64,000 bases of DNA from Aureliella helgolandensis (GTDB taxonomy: Bacteria > Planctomycetota > Planctomycetia > Pirellulales > Pirellulaceae), in contig NZ_CP036298.1 of the NCBI RefSeq assembly GCF_007752135.1, positions 4,836,001-4,900,000 of the forward strand, read 5' to 3'. Shown here piece by piece: positions 52,374 through 62,006 of the stretch. The notes beneath the pieces were generated by a model that saw only the letters and a list, made by a program, of their open reading frames with translations, ran no database searches and was not told where the DNA came from. The translations under genes and the position numbers were made by a program. How positions within the stretch are numbered: the stretch's first letter is position 1; the number at the start of each line of letters is the position of its first letter.

Positions 52374-52409
52374 CCATAAAAAAACGCCGCACAAAAAAGT
52401 GCGGCGTTT
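52374..52409 (-). terminator. Terminator of ppdK on the minus strand
   Basis: An 11-bp stem, AAACGCCGCAC (52382-52392) with GTGCGGCGTTT (52399-52409), closes a 6-base A loop. Read on the minus strand it runs into a T7 tract at 52378-52384, giving a standard Rho-independent terminator 43 bases after the ppdK stop. It may also serve the plus-strand glycosyltransferase genes, as the two transcripts converge here. Confidence 0.88.
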
Positions 52410-52451
52410 GAGGCTGCTAGCAGCGTGGTAGATATCTCATCACTTCAAGAA

Positions 52452-55100
52452 CTACTTCGCGTTACGCAAAGCTGCTTGAGCGGCAGCAAGCCGAGCGATG
52501 GGCACTCGGAACGGTGAACAGCTCACGTAGTCGAGGCCTACCGTATGGCAGAATTGCACCGATGCTGGATCTCCGCCATGTTCTCCACAGATGCCCAACT
52601 TGAGCTTGTCTTTAATCGAACGGCCCTTCTTGCACGCAATTTCCACCAACTGCCCTACGCCACTCGTATCGAGCGACTGGAATGGATCGACTAGCAAGAT
52701 GTCTTGCGACAGATAGTCGGGCAGGAAGGAGTTGATATCGTCACGACTGAAACCAAAGGTCATTTGAGTCAGGTCATTGGTTCCGAAGCTGAAGAAGTCA
52801 GCTTGCCCAGCGATTTCATCGGCAGTCAATGCAGCGCGAGGCACTTCGATCATGGTGCCGATCAAGATGTCCAGCTTGCCAGTGAAGTTCTTAGCCTTCT
52901 TCACCGCTTCGATGGTCTCTTCGGTCTTGCGGCGAAGCAGTTTCAATTCGGCTTCGGTACCAACCAACGGGATCATAATCTCTGGAATGGCATCGATTTT
53001 CTTGAGCGTGCATTCGATGGCCGCCTCAACGATCGCCGTAACCTGCATTTCCAGGATTTCGGGATAGGTAATGCTCAGGCGACAACCACGGTGGCCAAGC
53101 ATCGGATTGAATTCATGCAGACTATCGACCCGAGCCTTGATGTCAGCGGCACTGACTCCCAATTCCTTGGCGAGCTCGGCTTGTCCCTTTTCATCATGAG
53201 GCACAAACTCGTGCAGCGGAGGATCGAGCAAACGCACGGTAACGGGCAGGCCGTTCATCGCGGTGAAGATCCCAATGAAATCCTCGCGTTGGAAGGGCAG
53301 CAACTTCGCCAGCGCTGTGCGGCGAGTAGCTTCGTCGTTGGCTACGATCATTTGCCGAATCGCTAGGGTACGGTCACCACCGAAGAACATGTGTTCAGTA
53401 CGGCAGAGCCCGATACCTTCAGCACCAAACTCGCGAGCCCGAGCGCTATCTTCTGGCGAATCCGCATTTGTGCGAACCTTGAGCGTGCGGAACTTATCGG
53501 CCCACACCATCAACTTGGCGAAATCGCCGGACAGTAGAGCTGGCTGGGTTGCGATGGAGCCTTCAGCGACTTCACCGCTGGTACCATTGATGCTGAGCTC
53601 GTCGCCCTCGCCATAGGTCTTACCGCTGATGACAGCGGTCTTGTTCTTGGCGTCGATTTTGACACCTGCAGCACCAGCGATACAGCATCGTCCCCAACCG
53701 CGAGCAACCACGGCAGCATGACTCGTCATGCCCCCAGTACTCGTCAGAATACCAGCGGCGGCGTGCATGCCGTCGACATCTTCCGGGCTAGTTTCCTTGC
53801 GGATCAGAATTACTTTCTCGCCCTTCAATGCACGAGCTTTGGCGTCTTCTGCGGTGAAGGCGAGTTTACCCACAGCTGCACCAGGAGAAGCTGGCAGGCC
53901 CTTGGCAATCTTTTCAGCCTTAGCCCAAGCTGCGGTATCGAAACTAGGCAGCAGCAATTGTGTTAAATCGCCAGCTGGCACGCGCAACACGGCTTCCTTT
54001 TCCGTGATCAGCTTTTCTTCCACCATGTCGCAAGCGATCTTGACCGCAGCCATACCGGTTCGCTTACCAGTACGGGTTTGCAGCATGTACAGAGTTCCCT
54101 TTTCGATGGTGAACTCGATGTCCTGCATCTCGCTGTAGTGGGTTTCGAGCTTCGTCTTGATCGCCATCAATTCTTGATAGACAGGATCATTCCACTTGCT
54201 CATCTCTTCGGTTGGCTGAGGCGTGCGGATACCGGCTACAACGTCTTCACCCTGAGCATTGATCAGGAATTCGCCGAAGAATTTGTTTTCGCCAGTGTTG
54301 GGATTGCGGGTAAAGGCAACACCAGTACCGGAATCATCTCCCATGTTGCCATAAACCATGGATTGGCAATTGACGGCGGTTCCCAGCAAGCCACGAATGC
54401 CCTCAATTTCGCGATACTTAACCGCCTTGTTGGTCATCCAACTCTTGAATACCGCTTCGACGGCCTTCTCGAGCTGCTTGATAGGATCTTGGGGGAAGTC
54501 CTCGCCAGTTTCCTTCTTGTAAAGCGCCTTGTAGGCATCGCACAGTTCCTTCAGCCCTTCGGCTGGAACCTGGGTATCCTCTTCGGTCTTGTACTTCTTC
54601 TTAATTGCATCGAAGGCTTCTTCGAAGTGCTCATGGTCTACGCCCATCACCACGTCACCGAACATATTGATCAGGCGGCGGTAAGCATCGTAAGCAAAAC
54701 GTTCGTTGCTGGTCGCCTTCGCCAACCCAGCGGTTGAAACGTCGTTCAACCCTAGATTGAGAATCGTATTCATCATGCCAGGCATCGAGACGGCAGCACC
54801 CGAACGCACCGAGAGGAGCAGGGGATTCTTGTCATCACCAAACTTCTTGCTCAATTCCTTCTCGAGCGTCTCAACATTCGTTTTAACGTCGGCCATGAGT
54901 GCCGCGGGCATTTTCCCGCCATTGGCATAATAATCGCCACAAACTTCTGTGGTGATGGTGAATCCAGGAGGTACAGGCAAGCCAATTGAGGTCATTTCAG
55001 CTAGATTGGCACCCTTGCCGCCCAGGATTGATTTGCTTACGCCAGTTCCCTCGGTCCGCGTTTTGCCGAAGTAGTAGATCATTTTTTTCGAGCTGGACAT
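52452..55100 (-). CDS. ppdK: Pyruvate, phosphate dikinase
   Basis: The ATG at 55100 gives 882 residues, the normal length; the frame is open 43 codons further but that part would overlap its own promoter. The N-terminal ATP-grasp domain shows MIYYFGKTRTEGTG, GGKGANLAEMTSIGLPVPPG and VSMPGMMNTILNLGLND. The swivelling phosphohistidine domain has the catalytic His in GGMTSHAAVVARGWG near 460, and the C-terminal PEP/pyruvate barrel ends with GTNDLTQMTFGFSRDD and KLGICGEHGGDPASVQF. The enzyme interconverts ATP, phosphate and pyruvate with AMP, pyrophosphate and PEP, in glycolysis or gluconeogenesis. It stands alone with its own promoter and terminator. Confidence 0.96.
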   Translation of the reverse strand: MSSSKKMIYYFGKTRTEGTGVSKSILGGKGANLAEMTSIGLPVPPGFTITTEVCGDYYANGGKMPAALMADVKTNVETLEKELSKKFGDDKNPLLLSVRSGAAVSMPGMMNTILNLGLNDVSTAGLAKATSNERFAYDAYRRLINMFGDVVMGVDHEHFEEAFDAIKKKYKTEEDTQVPAEGLKELCDAYKALYKKETGEDFPQDPIKQLEKAVEAVFKSWMTNKAVKYREIEGIRGLLGTAVNCQSMVYGNMGDDSGTGVAFTRNPNTGENKFFGEFLINAQGEDVVAGIRTPQPTEEMSKWNDPVYQELMAIKTKLETHYSEMQDIEFTIEKGTLYMLQTRTGKRTGMAAVKIACDMVEEKLITEKEAVLRVPAGDLTQLLLPSFDTAAWAKAEKIAKGLPASPGAAVGKLAFTAEDAKARALKGEKVILIRKETSPEDVDGMHAAAGILTSTGGMTSHAAVVARGWGRCCIAGAAGVKIDAKNKTAVISGKTYGEGDELSINGTSGEVAEGSIATQPALLSGDFAKLMVWADKFRTLKVRTNADSPEDSARAREFGAEGIGLCRTEHMFFGGDRTLAIRQMIVANDEATRRTALAKLLPFQREDFIGIFTAMNGLPVTVRLLDPPLHEFVPHDEKGQAELAKELGVSAADIKARVDSLHEFNPMLGHRGCRLSITYPEILEMQVTAIVEAAIECTLKKIDAIPEIMIPLVGTEAELKLLRRKTEETIEAVKKAKNFTGKLDILIGTMIEVPRAALTADEIAGQADFFSFGTNDLTQMTFGFSRDDINSFLPDYLSQDILLVDPFQSLDTSGVGQLVEIACKKGRSIKDKLKLGICGEHGGDPASVQFCHTVGLDYVSCSPFRVPIARLAAAQAALRNAK

Positions 55101-55200
55101 GTGCCTTGTGAGCCTCCGAAAGTTTCGTGATAGAACCAATAAATTGGCAGTTGGATGAGCCCTTATGGGCTTGACATTGCGCAATAAAATTGAGCGAGCG

Positions 55201-55229
55201 AGTGTACTGGCGCTCGCAAAAATCGTCAA
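55201..55229 (-). promoter_or_regulatory. Sigma-70-type promoter of ppdK
   Basis: On the minus strand TTGACG (55224-55229) and TACACT (55201-55206) are separated by exactly 17 bases. Transcription should start near 55194, leaving a leader of about 94 bases before the ATG at 55100. Its position rules out translation from the farther in-frame TTG at 55229. Confidence 0.7.
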
Positions 55230-55244
55230 TCGGGAGCCCCCCGC

Positions 55245-56279
55245 ATGCTTACCTCAGAAGGCTTAGATTTGCCCTACAAGTGTACCGATTCTAACGCTCA
55301 AACCGGCTATCTTCTCGTTGGACATGGCACGCGGAATCCGGACGGTGCTGCGCAAATGAAGAGGGTCTACGAACAATTTGCGCAACTGGCCCCCGATTTA
55401 ATGGCCGAGTATGGCTTTTTGGAACTGGCCCAGCCGGACATTCCGACCGCGATCCAAAAGCTGGCCCAGCGGGGGGCCCGACAACTTGTAACCATTCCCT
55501 TGCTCCTGTTCACCGCTGGGCATGCTCAGCAGGACATTCCCCAGGCGGTTGAGCATTCTGCTAGCAATTGCGGGATGGAGATCCTACGGCAGACCCCTGC
55601 CTTGGAATGCGCCCGCCCGATTCTCGAACTCTCGGCCAAGAGGTTTCGCCAAGCGGTATGCCTGCCCCATCGGCCGTGTGGAAACCGCCAGCGTTCACCT
55701 AGCAACTCCACGGAAAACCAAGCCCCCCCCAGTAGAACCAATTGCAATTTTACTCAGCAGGGCCCGCCCCCCCTTTCGGTGCTATGTGGCTTCCACACCC
55801 CTTCCGGGGACTGTGCAGCCTCCCATGTCGACCTGATGTGCCCGCAGCGTCCGGCAGGGGAGGTCGATGAGGCTTGCGTAGCAGCCTGCGGGCAGATTCA
55901 TTGCGGTCGAGTGGGCTTGCTGATGGTCGGCCGGGGCAGCAGTTCCCCCCCCGCTACGGCCATGATGCACCAGTTCACGGAACAGCGTGTCCAGCTAACC
56001 CGCGTCGCCTGGCGGCAAACGGCCTTCATCCATGCTCAGTCCCCAAACGTGGAACAGGGGCTCGACGCCTTGGAGGCGGAGCAAGCACCCATCGCAGTAG
56101 TCCAGCCACACCTTCTATTTGAGGGGGAACTGATGGGACGCTTGCGTCAACAGGTCGCCCTTCGCCAAGCCCGCAATCCCCAGCAAAAATGGTTGCTTAC
56201 AGCAACGCTTGGCACAGATAACGCTTTAGCCGCAGCACTGGAGAGCGTGGCGCGTCAGGCAAACTGCGCTGGCGGCTGA
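55245..56279 (+). CDS. cbiX: CbiX-type sirohydrochlorin chelatase, two-domain
   Basis: GGGAG stands eight bases before the ATG. The 344-residue product has two CbiX domains. The first (about 20-145) starts with GYLLVGHGTRNPDGAAQ, carrying the metal-binding His of the HG motif, and has ELAQPDIPTAIQKLAQRGAR and ITIPLLLFTAGHAQQDIP-like VTIPLLLFTAGHAQQDIPQA with a second His. The second (about 220-340) starts with VGLLMVGRGSSSPPATAMM, where the His is replaced by Arg, and continues FIHAQSPNVEQGLDALEAEQ and IAVVQPHLLFEGELMGRL. Long CbiX proteins insert cobalt or iron into sirohydrochlorin for cobalamin or siroheme. No other tetrapyrrole genes lie in the window. A 60-residue Pro/Asn-rich linker joins the domains. 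Confidence 0.88.
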   Translation: MLTSEGLDLPYKCTDSNAQTGYLLVGHGTRNPDGAAQMKRVYEQFAQLAPDLMAEYGFLELAQPDIPTAIQKLAQRGARQLVTIPLLLFTAGHAQQDIPQAVEHSASNCGMEILRQTPALECARPILELSAKRFRQAVCLPHRPCGNRQRSPSNSTENQAPPSRTNCNFTQQGPPPLSVLCGFHTPSGDCAASHVDLMCPQRPAGEVDEACVAACGQIHCGRVGLLMVGRGSSSPPATAMMHQFTEQRVQLTRVAWRQTAFIHAQSPNVEQGLDALEAEQAPIAVVQPHLLFEGELMGRLRQQVALRQARNPQQKWLLTATLGTDNALAAALESVARQANCAGG

Positions 56280-56337
56280 TTTAACTCCAACAATTTCCTC
56301 AAAAACCGACCAGGAACGTGCAACAATCGTCCTCTCC

Positions 56338-56402
56338 CAGCAACATTCATGTTGCTGCGAGGTGTAGGATTCCGTACGATTTTGTCGGAAAACTGATTTT
56401 CC
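56338..56402. promoter_or_regulatory. Two short hairpins between cbiX and prc
   Basis: CAGCAACA (56338-56345) pairs with TGTTGCTG (56350-56357) around a 4-base loop. GGAAAA (56387-56392) pairs with TTTTCC (56397-56402) around CTGA. Neither is followed by a T-run. The first may end the cbiX transcript; the second sits in the leader of the protease gene. Confidence 0.35.
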
Positions 56403-56487
56403 AGTGAAGGTAACATCACCGGCAAGTTTTGAGTCCCGAGTGGGACCTAATTGTTTGACTTTTAAGAATGCATGCGAAAGTTGGCTT

Positions 56488-58632
56488 ATGCGAACGAATA
56501 TAAAACTGACCGGGTTAGGGCTGCTAGCAAGTTTTGCTGGCCTCTGGGTAGCGGGAAATATTGTCGTGGCTCAACAAGCACCACGCGAAAACCTCGCAGT
56601 GCAGGACATGACGACCGCGCGTCCGCTGGATCACACGATCATTCAAACCGTCGCGCGATACATGGATCGCCAGCATTTGTCGAAGCACCGCATGGATGAC
56701 GAAATATCGAAGCGTGCGTTCGACCAATTCCTTCGAGCACTCGACCCACTCAAGCTCTACTTCTTGCAGAGCGATATCGAGGCGTTTCACTCGAGTCTGA
56801 CGCGGTTGGATGATTATGCCTTGGCAGGCAAAATGGACTTTGCGATCGACGCCTTTAAGACGTTTCTCAAACGCGTGGATGAACGCGTAGAAATGGCGCA
56901 TGCCGCCATCGATAGCGAACACGATTTTACCGTTGCAGAAAAACTGGCCATCGACCGCGATGTCATTGAATATCCTGCCTCGGATGCAGAGGCTCAAGAC
57001 CGAATGCGTCGGCAAATCAAATATCAATTGCTGGTGCTCGAAAGCGAAAAGATCCAAGCCGACAAGGACAAGGAATCGGGCAAGGAATTAACTGACACGC
57101 AGCGCGTTCTAGCAGCGGATCCCAATGAGGATCCTCGGGAGCGTTTGCATCGCCGTTATCGAACGATCCACAAGCGTTGGCACCAAACCGATGCCGATGA
57201 GCTGCTGGAGATATATGTCTCGGCCATTACCACCAGTTTCGACCCTCACACCTCGTACATGTCGCCCGACACGCTCGACAACTTCCGGATTGTGATGAGC
57301 CTCAATCTAGATGGAATTGGTGCTCAACTAATGAGTGAAGATGGCTACACCAAGCTGACCAGCATTGTCCCTGGTGGTGCCGCGGACAAGGACGGTCGAC
57401 TCAAGCCAGGAGATAAAATCGTCCAAGTGGCACAAGGCGAAGACGGAATGCTGGAAGACGTTGTCGACATGAAGCTGGACGACGTAGTTCACCGCATTCG
57501 CGGGACAGCTGGCACGGTCGTAAGGCTCGGCGTCATGCCAGCCGCTGGCGGTGAGCTGCAAATCTATGACATTACGCGGGCCAAGATTACCTTGGATGAC
57601 AGTGCGGCGCGAAGCGAAGTGGTTGAATATGGGAAGAAGGCGGATGGCCAACCATTCAAGTTCGGCTATATCGATTTGCCGAGCTTCTACATGGACATGC
57701 AGGCAGCACGCGATAATTCCGATAGCTTCCGCAGTACCACGCGTGACGTCAGCTTAATCCTCAGTGATTTTCGTGCTCAAAAAGTCGATGCTGTCGTCTT
57801 AGACCTCAGCCGCAATGGAGGAGGCAGCCTTACTGAAGCCATCAACCTCACCGGTCTCTTCGTCGACCAAGGACCTGTCGTGCAGGTCAAGAACCCTCAG
57901 GGGCAGGTCGACGTTTACGACGACTCAGCCTCCGGTGTCGCCTGGGATGGACCACTTGTCGTGATGACCAGCAAAGAGAGTGCCAGCGCCAGTGAAATCC
58001 TGGCAGGTGCTATCCAAGATTATAGGCGAGGCATCATCGTCGGTGACCCAACCACACACGGAAAGGGAACCGTACAAAGCTTGATTGATCTGGGCGAGCA
58101 ACTCATGGGCATTCCGGGTGAAATGGGTGCACTCAAGTTGACCATCCAGCAATTCTATCTCCCGGGTGGCAAAAGCACGCAGCGGGCAGGCGTCTTGTCG
58201 GATGTCGTGCTGCCAGCCATTACAGCGAGTATCGACAACTCCGAGTCGGATCTGGATTACGCATTGCCAAACGATACGGTTCGCGAGGCCAAGCACATGG
58301 ACTACAAGATGGTAGATGGTGCGGTGTTAGGTATTTTGCGAGCCAACAGTACCCAGCGGGTTAGCAATTCCAAAGGATTCGAAAAGCTGTTTCAGCGTAT
58401 CGAAATGTTCAAGCAACAGAAGGACGAAGATTACGTTTCGCTCAAACGGGAAGACTTCCTGCGGAGACGCAATGAACTCGACGCACAGCGGGAAGAGCAA
58501 ACGCAGGCACTCGATTCCCAAGTGCCTAAGAAGGACGTCTTCAAGATGGACTACTACAATGAAGAGATCTTGAACGTTGCTAAAGACTACGTCGAAGCGA
58601 TGAGCAAATTAGACTTGGCCCAAGCTAGCTAG
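56488..58632 (+). CDS. prc: Carboxy-terminal processing protease (Prc/Tsp, family S41)
   Basis: The ATG at 56488 is preferred since a signal peptide follows directly (LTGLGLLASFAGLWVAGNIV); a GTG at 56404 would add 28 unlikely residues. The 714-residue product has an N-terminal helical domain with RYMDRQHLSKHRMDDEISKR and FLRALDPLKLYFLQSDI as in E. coli Prc, a PDZ domain (SIVPGGAADKDGRLKPGDKI), and an S41 peptidase domain with VVLDLSRNGGGSLTEAI, the catalytic Ser in SKESASASEILAGAI and the catalytic Lys in THGKGTVQSL. A charged C-terminal tail follows. It degrades or trims exported proteins from their C termini in the periplasm. A strong terminator follows. Confidence 0.94.
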   Translation: MRTNIKLTGLGLLASFAGLWVAGNIVVAQQAPRENLAVQDMTTARPLDHTIIQTVARYMDRQHLSKHRMDDEISKRAFDQFLRALDPLKLYFLQSDIEAFHSSLTRLDDYALAGKMDFAIDAFKTFLKRVDERVEMAHAAIDSEHDFTVAEKLAIDRDVIEYPASDAEAQDRMRRQIKYQLLVLESEKIQADKDKESGKELTDTQRVLAADPNEDPRERLHRRYRTIHKRWHQTDADELLEIYVSAITTSFDPHTSYMSPDTLDNFRIVMSLNLDGIGAQLMSEDGYTKLTSIVPGGAADKDGRLKPGDKIVQVAQGEDGMLEDVVDMKLDDVVHRIRGTAGTVVRLGVMPAAGGELQIYDITRAKITLDDSAARSEVVEYGKKADGQPFKFGYIDLPSFYMDMQAARDNSDSFRSTTRDVSLILSDFRAQKVDAVVLDLSRNGGGSLTEAINLTGLFVDQGPVVQVKNPQGQVDVYDDSASGVAWDGPLVVMTSKESASASEILAGAIQDYRRGIIVGDPTTHGKGTVQSLIDLGEQLMGIPGEMGALKLTIQQFYLPGGKSTQRAGVLSDVVLPAITASIDNSESDLDYALPNDTVREAKHMDYKMVDGAVLGILRANSTQRVSNSKGFEKLFQRIEMFKQQKDEDYVSLKREDFLRRRNELDAQREEQTQALDSQVPKKDVFKMDYYNEEILNVAKDYVEAMSKLDLAQAS

Positions 58633-58675
58633 TACGGCTAGGATCATGGCAGCGATTTGACCATGGCAGCGATTT

Positions 58676-58705
58676 AAGGGCAGCGTTTTACGCTGCCCTT
58701 TTTCG
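58676..58705 (+). terminator. Rho-independent terminator of prc
   Basis: A 10-bp stem, AAGGGCAGCG (58676-58685) with CGCTGCCCTT (58691-58700), closes the loop TTTTA and is followed by a T-run. Just before it the 14 bases CATGGCAGCGATTT stand twice in tandem (58645-58675), an apparent local duplication. Confidence 0.9.
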
Positions 58706-58721
58706 TTTTCCGAGAAGGCGT

Positions 58722-61640
58722 TTAACTCCACACGACGTCGACATTCACCTGCTCACTGGAGCGTAGGGCAATCGTCACTCGATCCCCTGAAACGCTCAGG
58801 TCGCCCACCTTTCCTCCAATGTAATCGACGCGGGCCGCCGACTTCAGCTCTCGGAAGAGTCGGATCCCGGCACTGGTAGATTTACCAGCGTTCTCAGTTA
58901 AGAACAAACGCATACCGATCAACCGCTGCTGTTCATCCACCAGCGGGCATTCGAGTTCGACCGTTACATTCTTCGCGTTGCAACTGACCAGCCAACCACT
59001 CTTGGAAATCGGTTTATTTCCCTTCGGCAGGGAAACTTCATAGGGGTGATCCATAAACGCCATGGCCGACTGTATTGGGTAGGGCAAATCTACGCCAATG
59101 CCCATGCGATGTTCAACCGAACTCTGGCCTTCGGTGGCCAGGATAGTTTCAAGGAAACGCAAATCGGTGCGTCGATGGAAGGCCAGACCACCGGTTAGGA
59201 TCTGAGTGTGGTAGTCCGCTTCGTCGATGTCGATCAAGGCTGGTGCAATGGCCTTGCCACTGGTCCAACTCTGCCGGCCACCACACGCGTAGGTCTTCAG
59301 AATGGCAGCTTCGGTTGGCCAAGCCAGTCGAGCAACGTAGGCGGCCCGCCAGGGGTTTCCATCCCCCAATGGTTGCAACTCACTTAAGCGAAACTTCACT
59401 TCGAGAATGCGACTACCGCGAGTGGTTTGGTAGTCGACTTCAAACTTCCCAACGCTGCGTCCAGCCTCTTTGAGCACACCGGACGCGCGGATCACACCAC
59501 AGATTGGATTGGCGGTAATGACTTGGACTTTGGAAGCCACCATCTCGGAATAGACGAGCTCGCCCTGGGCATCATGAGTACGCCGGGCAAGCTGTAGGCT
59601 GAACCGATTCCCACGGATTCCAGGAACGTGCAGCGTCCGCAGATGGCCGCGCGACATATCGACTTGAGCTTCGAGAAACTCGTTTCGAATCAACCCACCA
59701 TTTTCTGCCAGCGCAGCCTCGCGAGGTCCGGAGGAAGGCTCGGCGGCCAAGTCGCTCGCGACAAAGCCCATTGAGGGAAGGTCGATGCAGGCCTGGCGGG
59801 CGTCGCCGGTAGACGCTTCTGCGAAATGCCATGCAGTATCGGCTGGATAGGACCGCTGCGTGGGAAGCGTCGAAATCACTCGAACTGGGCAACTCCGCGG
59901 ATTCAGCAAGACGCGTACACAATCGTCATTATCAGTTGGGGCCGCCTGCTTGATCGCAGCCAGCAAGCCGGCCAGTTCCTGCAGGACTTGGTTCGCGTAT
60001 TGGTCGAGCTGCTGCTGAATCTCGGCGGCGCGCTGTTCGGCGCGAGGAATATCGTCGAACAGGCTATCCACTCGAGATTGAAGGGCAGCCAAATCTGGGG
60101 CCCAGGCCTGCATCGCCAGGGGCAAGGGGAGGGCGGACGGATCTGGCGAGATCTCGGGCGTCGGTACCGGAAGTTTGTCGTTTCGCGTCGAGGAATGCTG
60201 CAGTTGCCACAGCAAGTTGCTCAGATTCTGCACCGACCGCAACTGTGCCTGCGCGAGATGGTATGCCTTCGTTGCCAGCAATAGCTCACCGGCATCCTCG
60301 GTTTCAGCCAGCCAGTTGCATTGAAACGCATCGGCCTTCAATCGTTCTTGATGATAGGGCTGGTCGGTATCGATGAAGTAATCGCTCGCGGTTTGCCACT
60401 TGCCGAGGGCAGGGGTGCGAGCTGCGACGAGCTGGAGCAATTCGTAGAACTCGCAGTAGCGCCCCGGCCAGTGAGCGAAAAGGACTGTGGGGACATGCTG
60501 ATGGTCGAGGGCGTCCCCCAGGGTCCAACCGATAGAATGAAAGCTGGCTGGATCGGACGCATCGAGCACCGGTCCCGCCAACGCGGACAGGAATGTGCCA
60601 TCGGAGGCTTCCCAGGAAATCTTAGTTTGATTGCCTAGCGGGTATCGACCATTGCTGAATGCCAACAGGAGCGTTCCCTTGTAGCCCAGGCGGCGCAGGA
60701 ACGCAGCGCTATCGGGCAAGAGTCCGTAGCTCATGCGGCCGAAAACTAGCGGAGGCTCTACGCCCAATTCGGCATAGGCCGCGCGGCCGGCCAACGCATC
60801 GCGGGCCATCGTCTCGCGAGCCATCAACGGAGTGGGACGCTCTCGCTCCAATCCGCCAACCACACACGCTTGCTCCGAGGCAACGCTATCGACGAACTGC
60901 TGAAAGTTGGTTCCATTCTTATCTCGCAACTGGGACAACAATTCAGCACTGGCCAAGTAGGAAGTCTTAAAACCGTTGTCTAACTGCTTCGCCAGCGAGC
61001 GGCCGAGCGTGGTGGGCGCTAGCAGCGTGACATCGACCAGATGCACATCCAGCGAGTAATAATGATCGCGTTCCTGCCCTAGAGAGTCGAAGCAGCCTTG
61101 CAGTTTTTCCTCAGCCAATTCCGCATTGCCGGCCTGTGCCGCCTCAGCCGCCTCCATCGCCTGCTCGGAAAAAGCGGTTAAATCGAGATTGCTCGAATAA
61201 CGCAACTGCCGCGTCATCAACTGGACTTGCAAATAGGCAAAGCCGAGTGCAGCGAACTGAGGCACGATCCAAGCCAGAGGATGCTCGTCTGCGTACTCAT
61301 CCACCAAGCCCACCGATTTGAGCACGCGCTGCTGCATGTCGCGCCACGCGGTTACGGGGCGGAGCAGGACCGAATTTGCGTCAGCCACTCTCGCCTCTAA
61401 GTCGTGGGGCAAATACTCCGTGGAACACTCGGGCAAGACGTAGATGCCGTGCTCTAGATTGGAGGGTGGGCTCTCCACTTGATGCCAGCGTGGGAGCGTT
61501 TGACTGAGCGCCATCAACTGCGGATGCCATAGCCCGATCCAACCAGAGAGCAGGGCGGCCGCCTCTGGTGAGGGAAGATGCCGGGGATAACCATCGAGTT
61601 CATAACTAGGAAGAAACAACACACATTCGCGAACTTGCAT
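58722..61640 (-). CDS. Large GH38/alpha-mannosidase-like protein
   Basis: The 972-residue product has no signal peptide. The N-terminal part contains FLPSYELDGYPRHLPSPEAA and, near residue 180-300, helical stretches with a FGRMSYGLLPDSAAFLRRLG segment that recalls the deacetylase-like barrel of GH38/GH57 enzymes. The C-terminal half, with SLQLARRTHDAQGELVYSEM, VDYQTTRGSRILEVKFRLSE and WRAAYVARLAWPTEAAIL, looks like the beta-sandwich domains of alpha-mannosidases. I could not locate a convincing catalytic Asp pair, so activity is unsure. Proteins of this shape recur in planctomycetes and are commonly unnamed. It is convergent with prc and its ATG lies 366 bases from the divergent pilM gene. 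Confidence 0.65.
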   Translation of the reverse strand: MQVRECVLFLPSYELDGYPRHLPSPEAAALLSGWIGLWHPQLMALSQTLPRWHQVESPPSNLEHGIYVLPECSTEYLPHDLEARVADANSVLLRPVTAWRDMQQRVLKSVGLVDEYADEHPLAWIVPQFAALGFAYLQVQLMTRQLRYSSNLDLTAFSEQAMEAAEAAQAGNAELAEEKLQGCFDSLGQERDHYYSLDVHLVDVTLLAPTTLGRSLAKQLDNGFKTSYLASAELLSQLRDKNGTNFQQFVDSVASEQACVVGGLERERPTPLMARETMARDALAGRAAYAELGVEPPLVFGRMSYGLLPDSAAFLRRLGYKGTLLLAFSNGRYPLGNQTKISWEASDGTFLSALAGPVLDASDPASFHSIGWTLGDALDHQHVPTVLFAHWPGRYCEFYELLQLVAARTPALGKWQTASDYFIDTDQPYHQERLKADAFQCNWLAETEDAGELLLATKAYHLAQAQLRSVQNLSNLLWQLQHSSTRNDKLPVPTPEISPDPSALPLPLAMQAWAPDLAALQSRVDSLFDDIPRAEQRAAEIQQQLDQYANQVLQELAGLLAAIKQAAPTDNDDCVRVLLNPRSCPVRVISTLPTQRSYPADTAWHFAEASTGDARQACIDLPSMGFVASDLAAEPSSGPREAALAENGGLIRNEFLEAQVDMSRGHLRTLHVPGIRGNRFSLQLARRTHDAQGELVYSEMVASKVQVITANPICGVIRASGVLKEAGRSVGKFEVDYQTTRGSRILEVKFRLSELQPLGDGNPWRAAYVARLAWPTEAAILKTYACGGRQSWTSGKAIAPALIDIDEADYHTQILTGGLAFHRRTDLRFLETILATEGQSSVEHRMGIGVDLPYPIQSAMAFMDHPYEVSLPKGNKPISKSGWLVSCNAKNVTVELECPLVDEQQRLIGMRLFLTENAGKSTSAGIRLFRELKSAARVDYIGGKVGDLSVSGDRVTIALRSSEQVNVDVVWS

Positions 61641-62006
61641 GGATAGGCCTAAATCAGGGGGAGTGCCGACATCGGGGGGGCATGAGGCACTGGTTGCGAG
61701 TCGCCCAGCGAGCTAAAGGGCGTTAACCGGACCAAAAGTAATTAAAAAAAGGCAAAAACAGTATGTCGTGACCTTAGAAATTTGACAGAGGGGGGCTGAC
61801 CTCGATACAGTTTAGTAGGTGGAGGATTCTCTTGGCACTTTCGAGACTTCCGCACCGAGCTGGAAACTCCGTTATCCGGCAACTTTTCGTATCCGTCTAG
61901 TCCTTGCAGTTTGCCCCTCCCCATCGAATCGCGTGTCGCGATTTAGTGGGTGGTTGTATCAAGACTGAGCAATGCATGGGCTATTTCCGCTAAGGTAAAA
62001 ATCGCT
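61641..62006. other. Divergent spacer before pilM
   Basis: About 370 bases between the GH38-like gene and pilM. No gene or repeat seen. It must hold both promoters; an A-rich run at about 61738-61760 and TAAGG at 61991-61995, twelve bases before the pilM ATG, are the only features I can point to. Confidence 0.45.

Noticed and set aside
55101-55229. N-terminal extension of pyruvate phosphate dikinase
   Set aside because: It overlaps the well-spaced promoter at 55201-55229, and the shorter product already has normal length.
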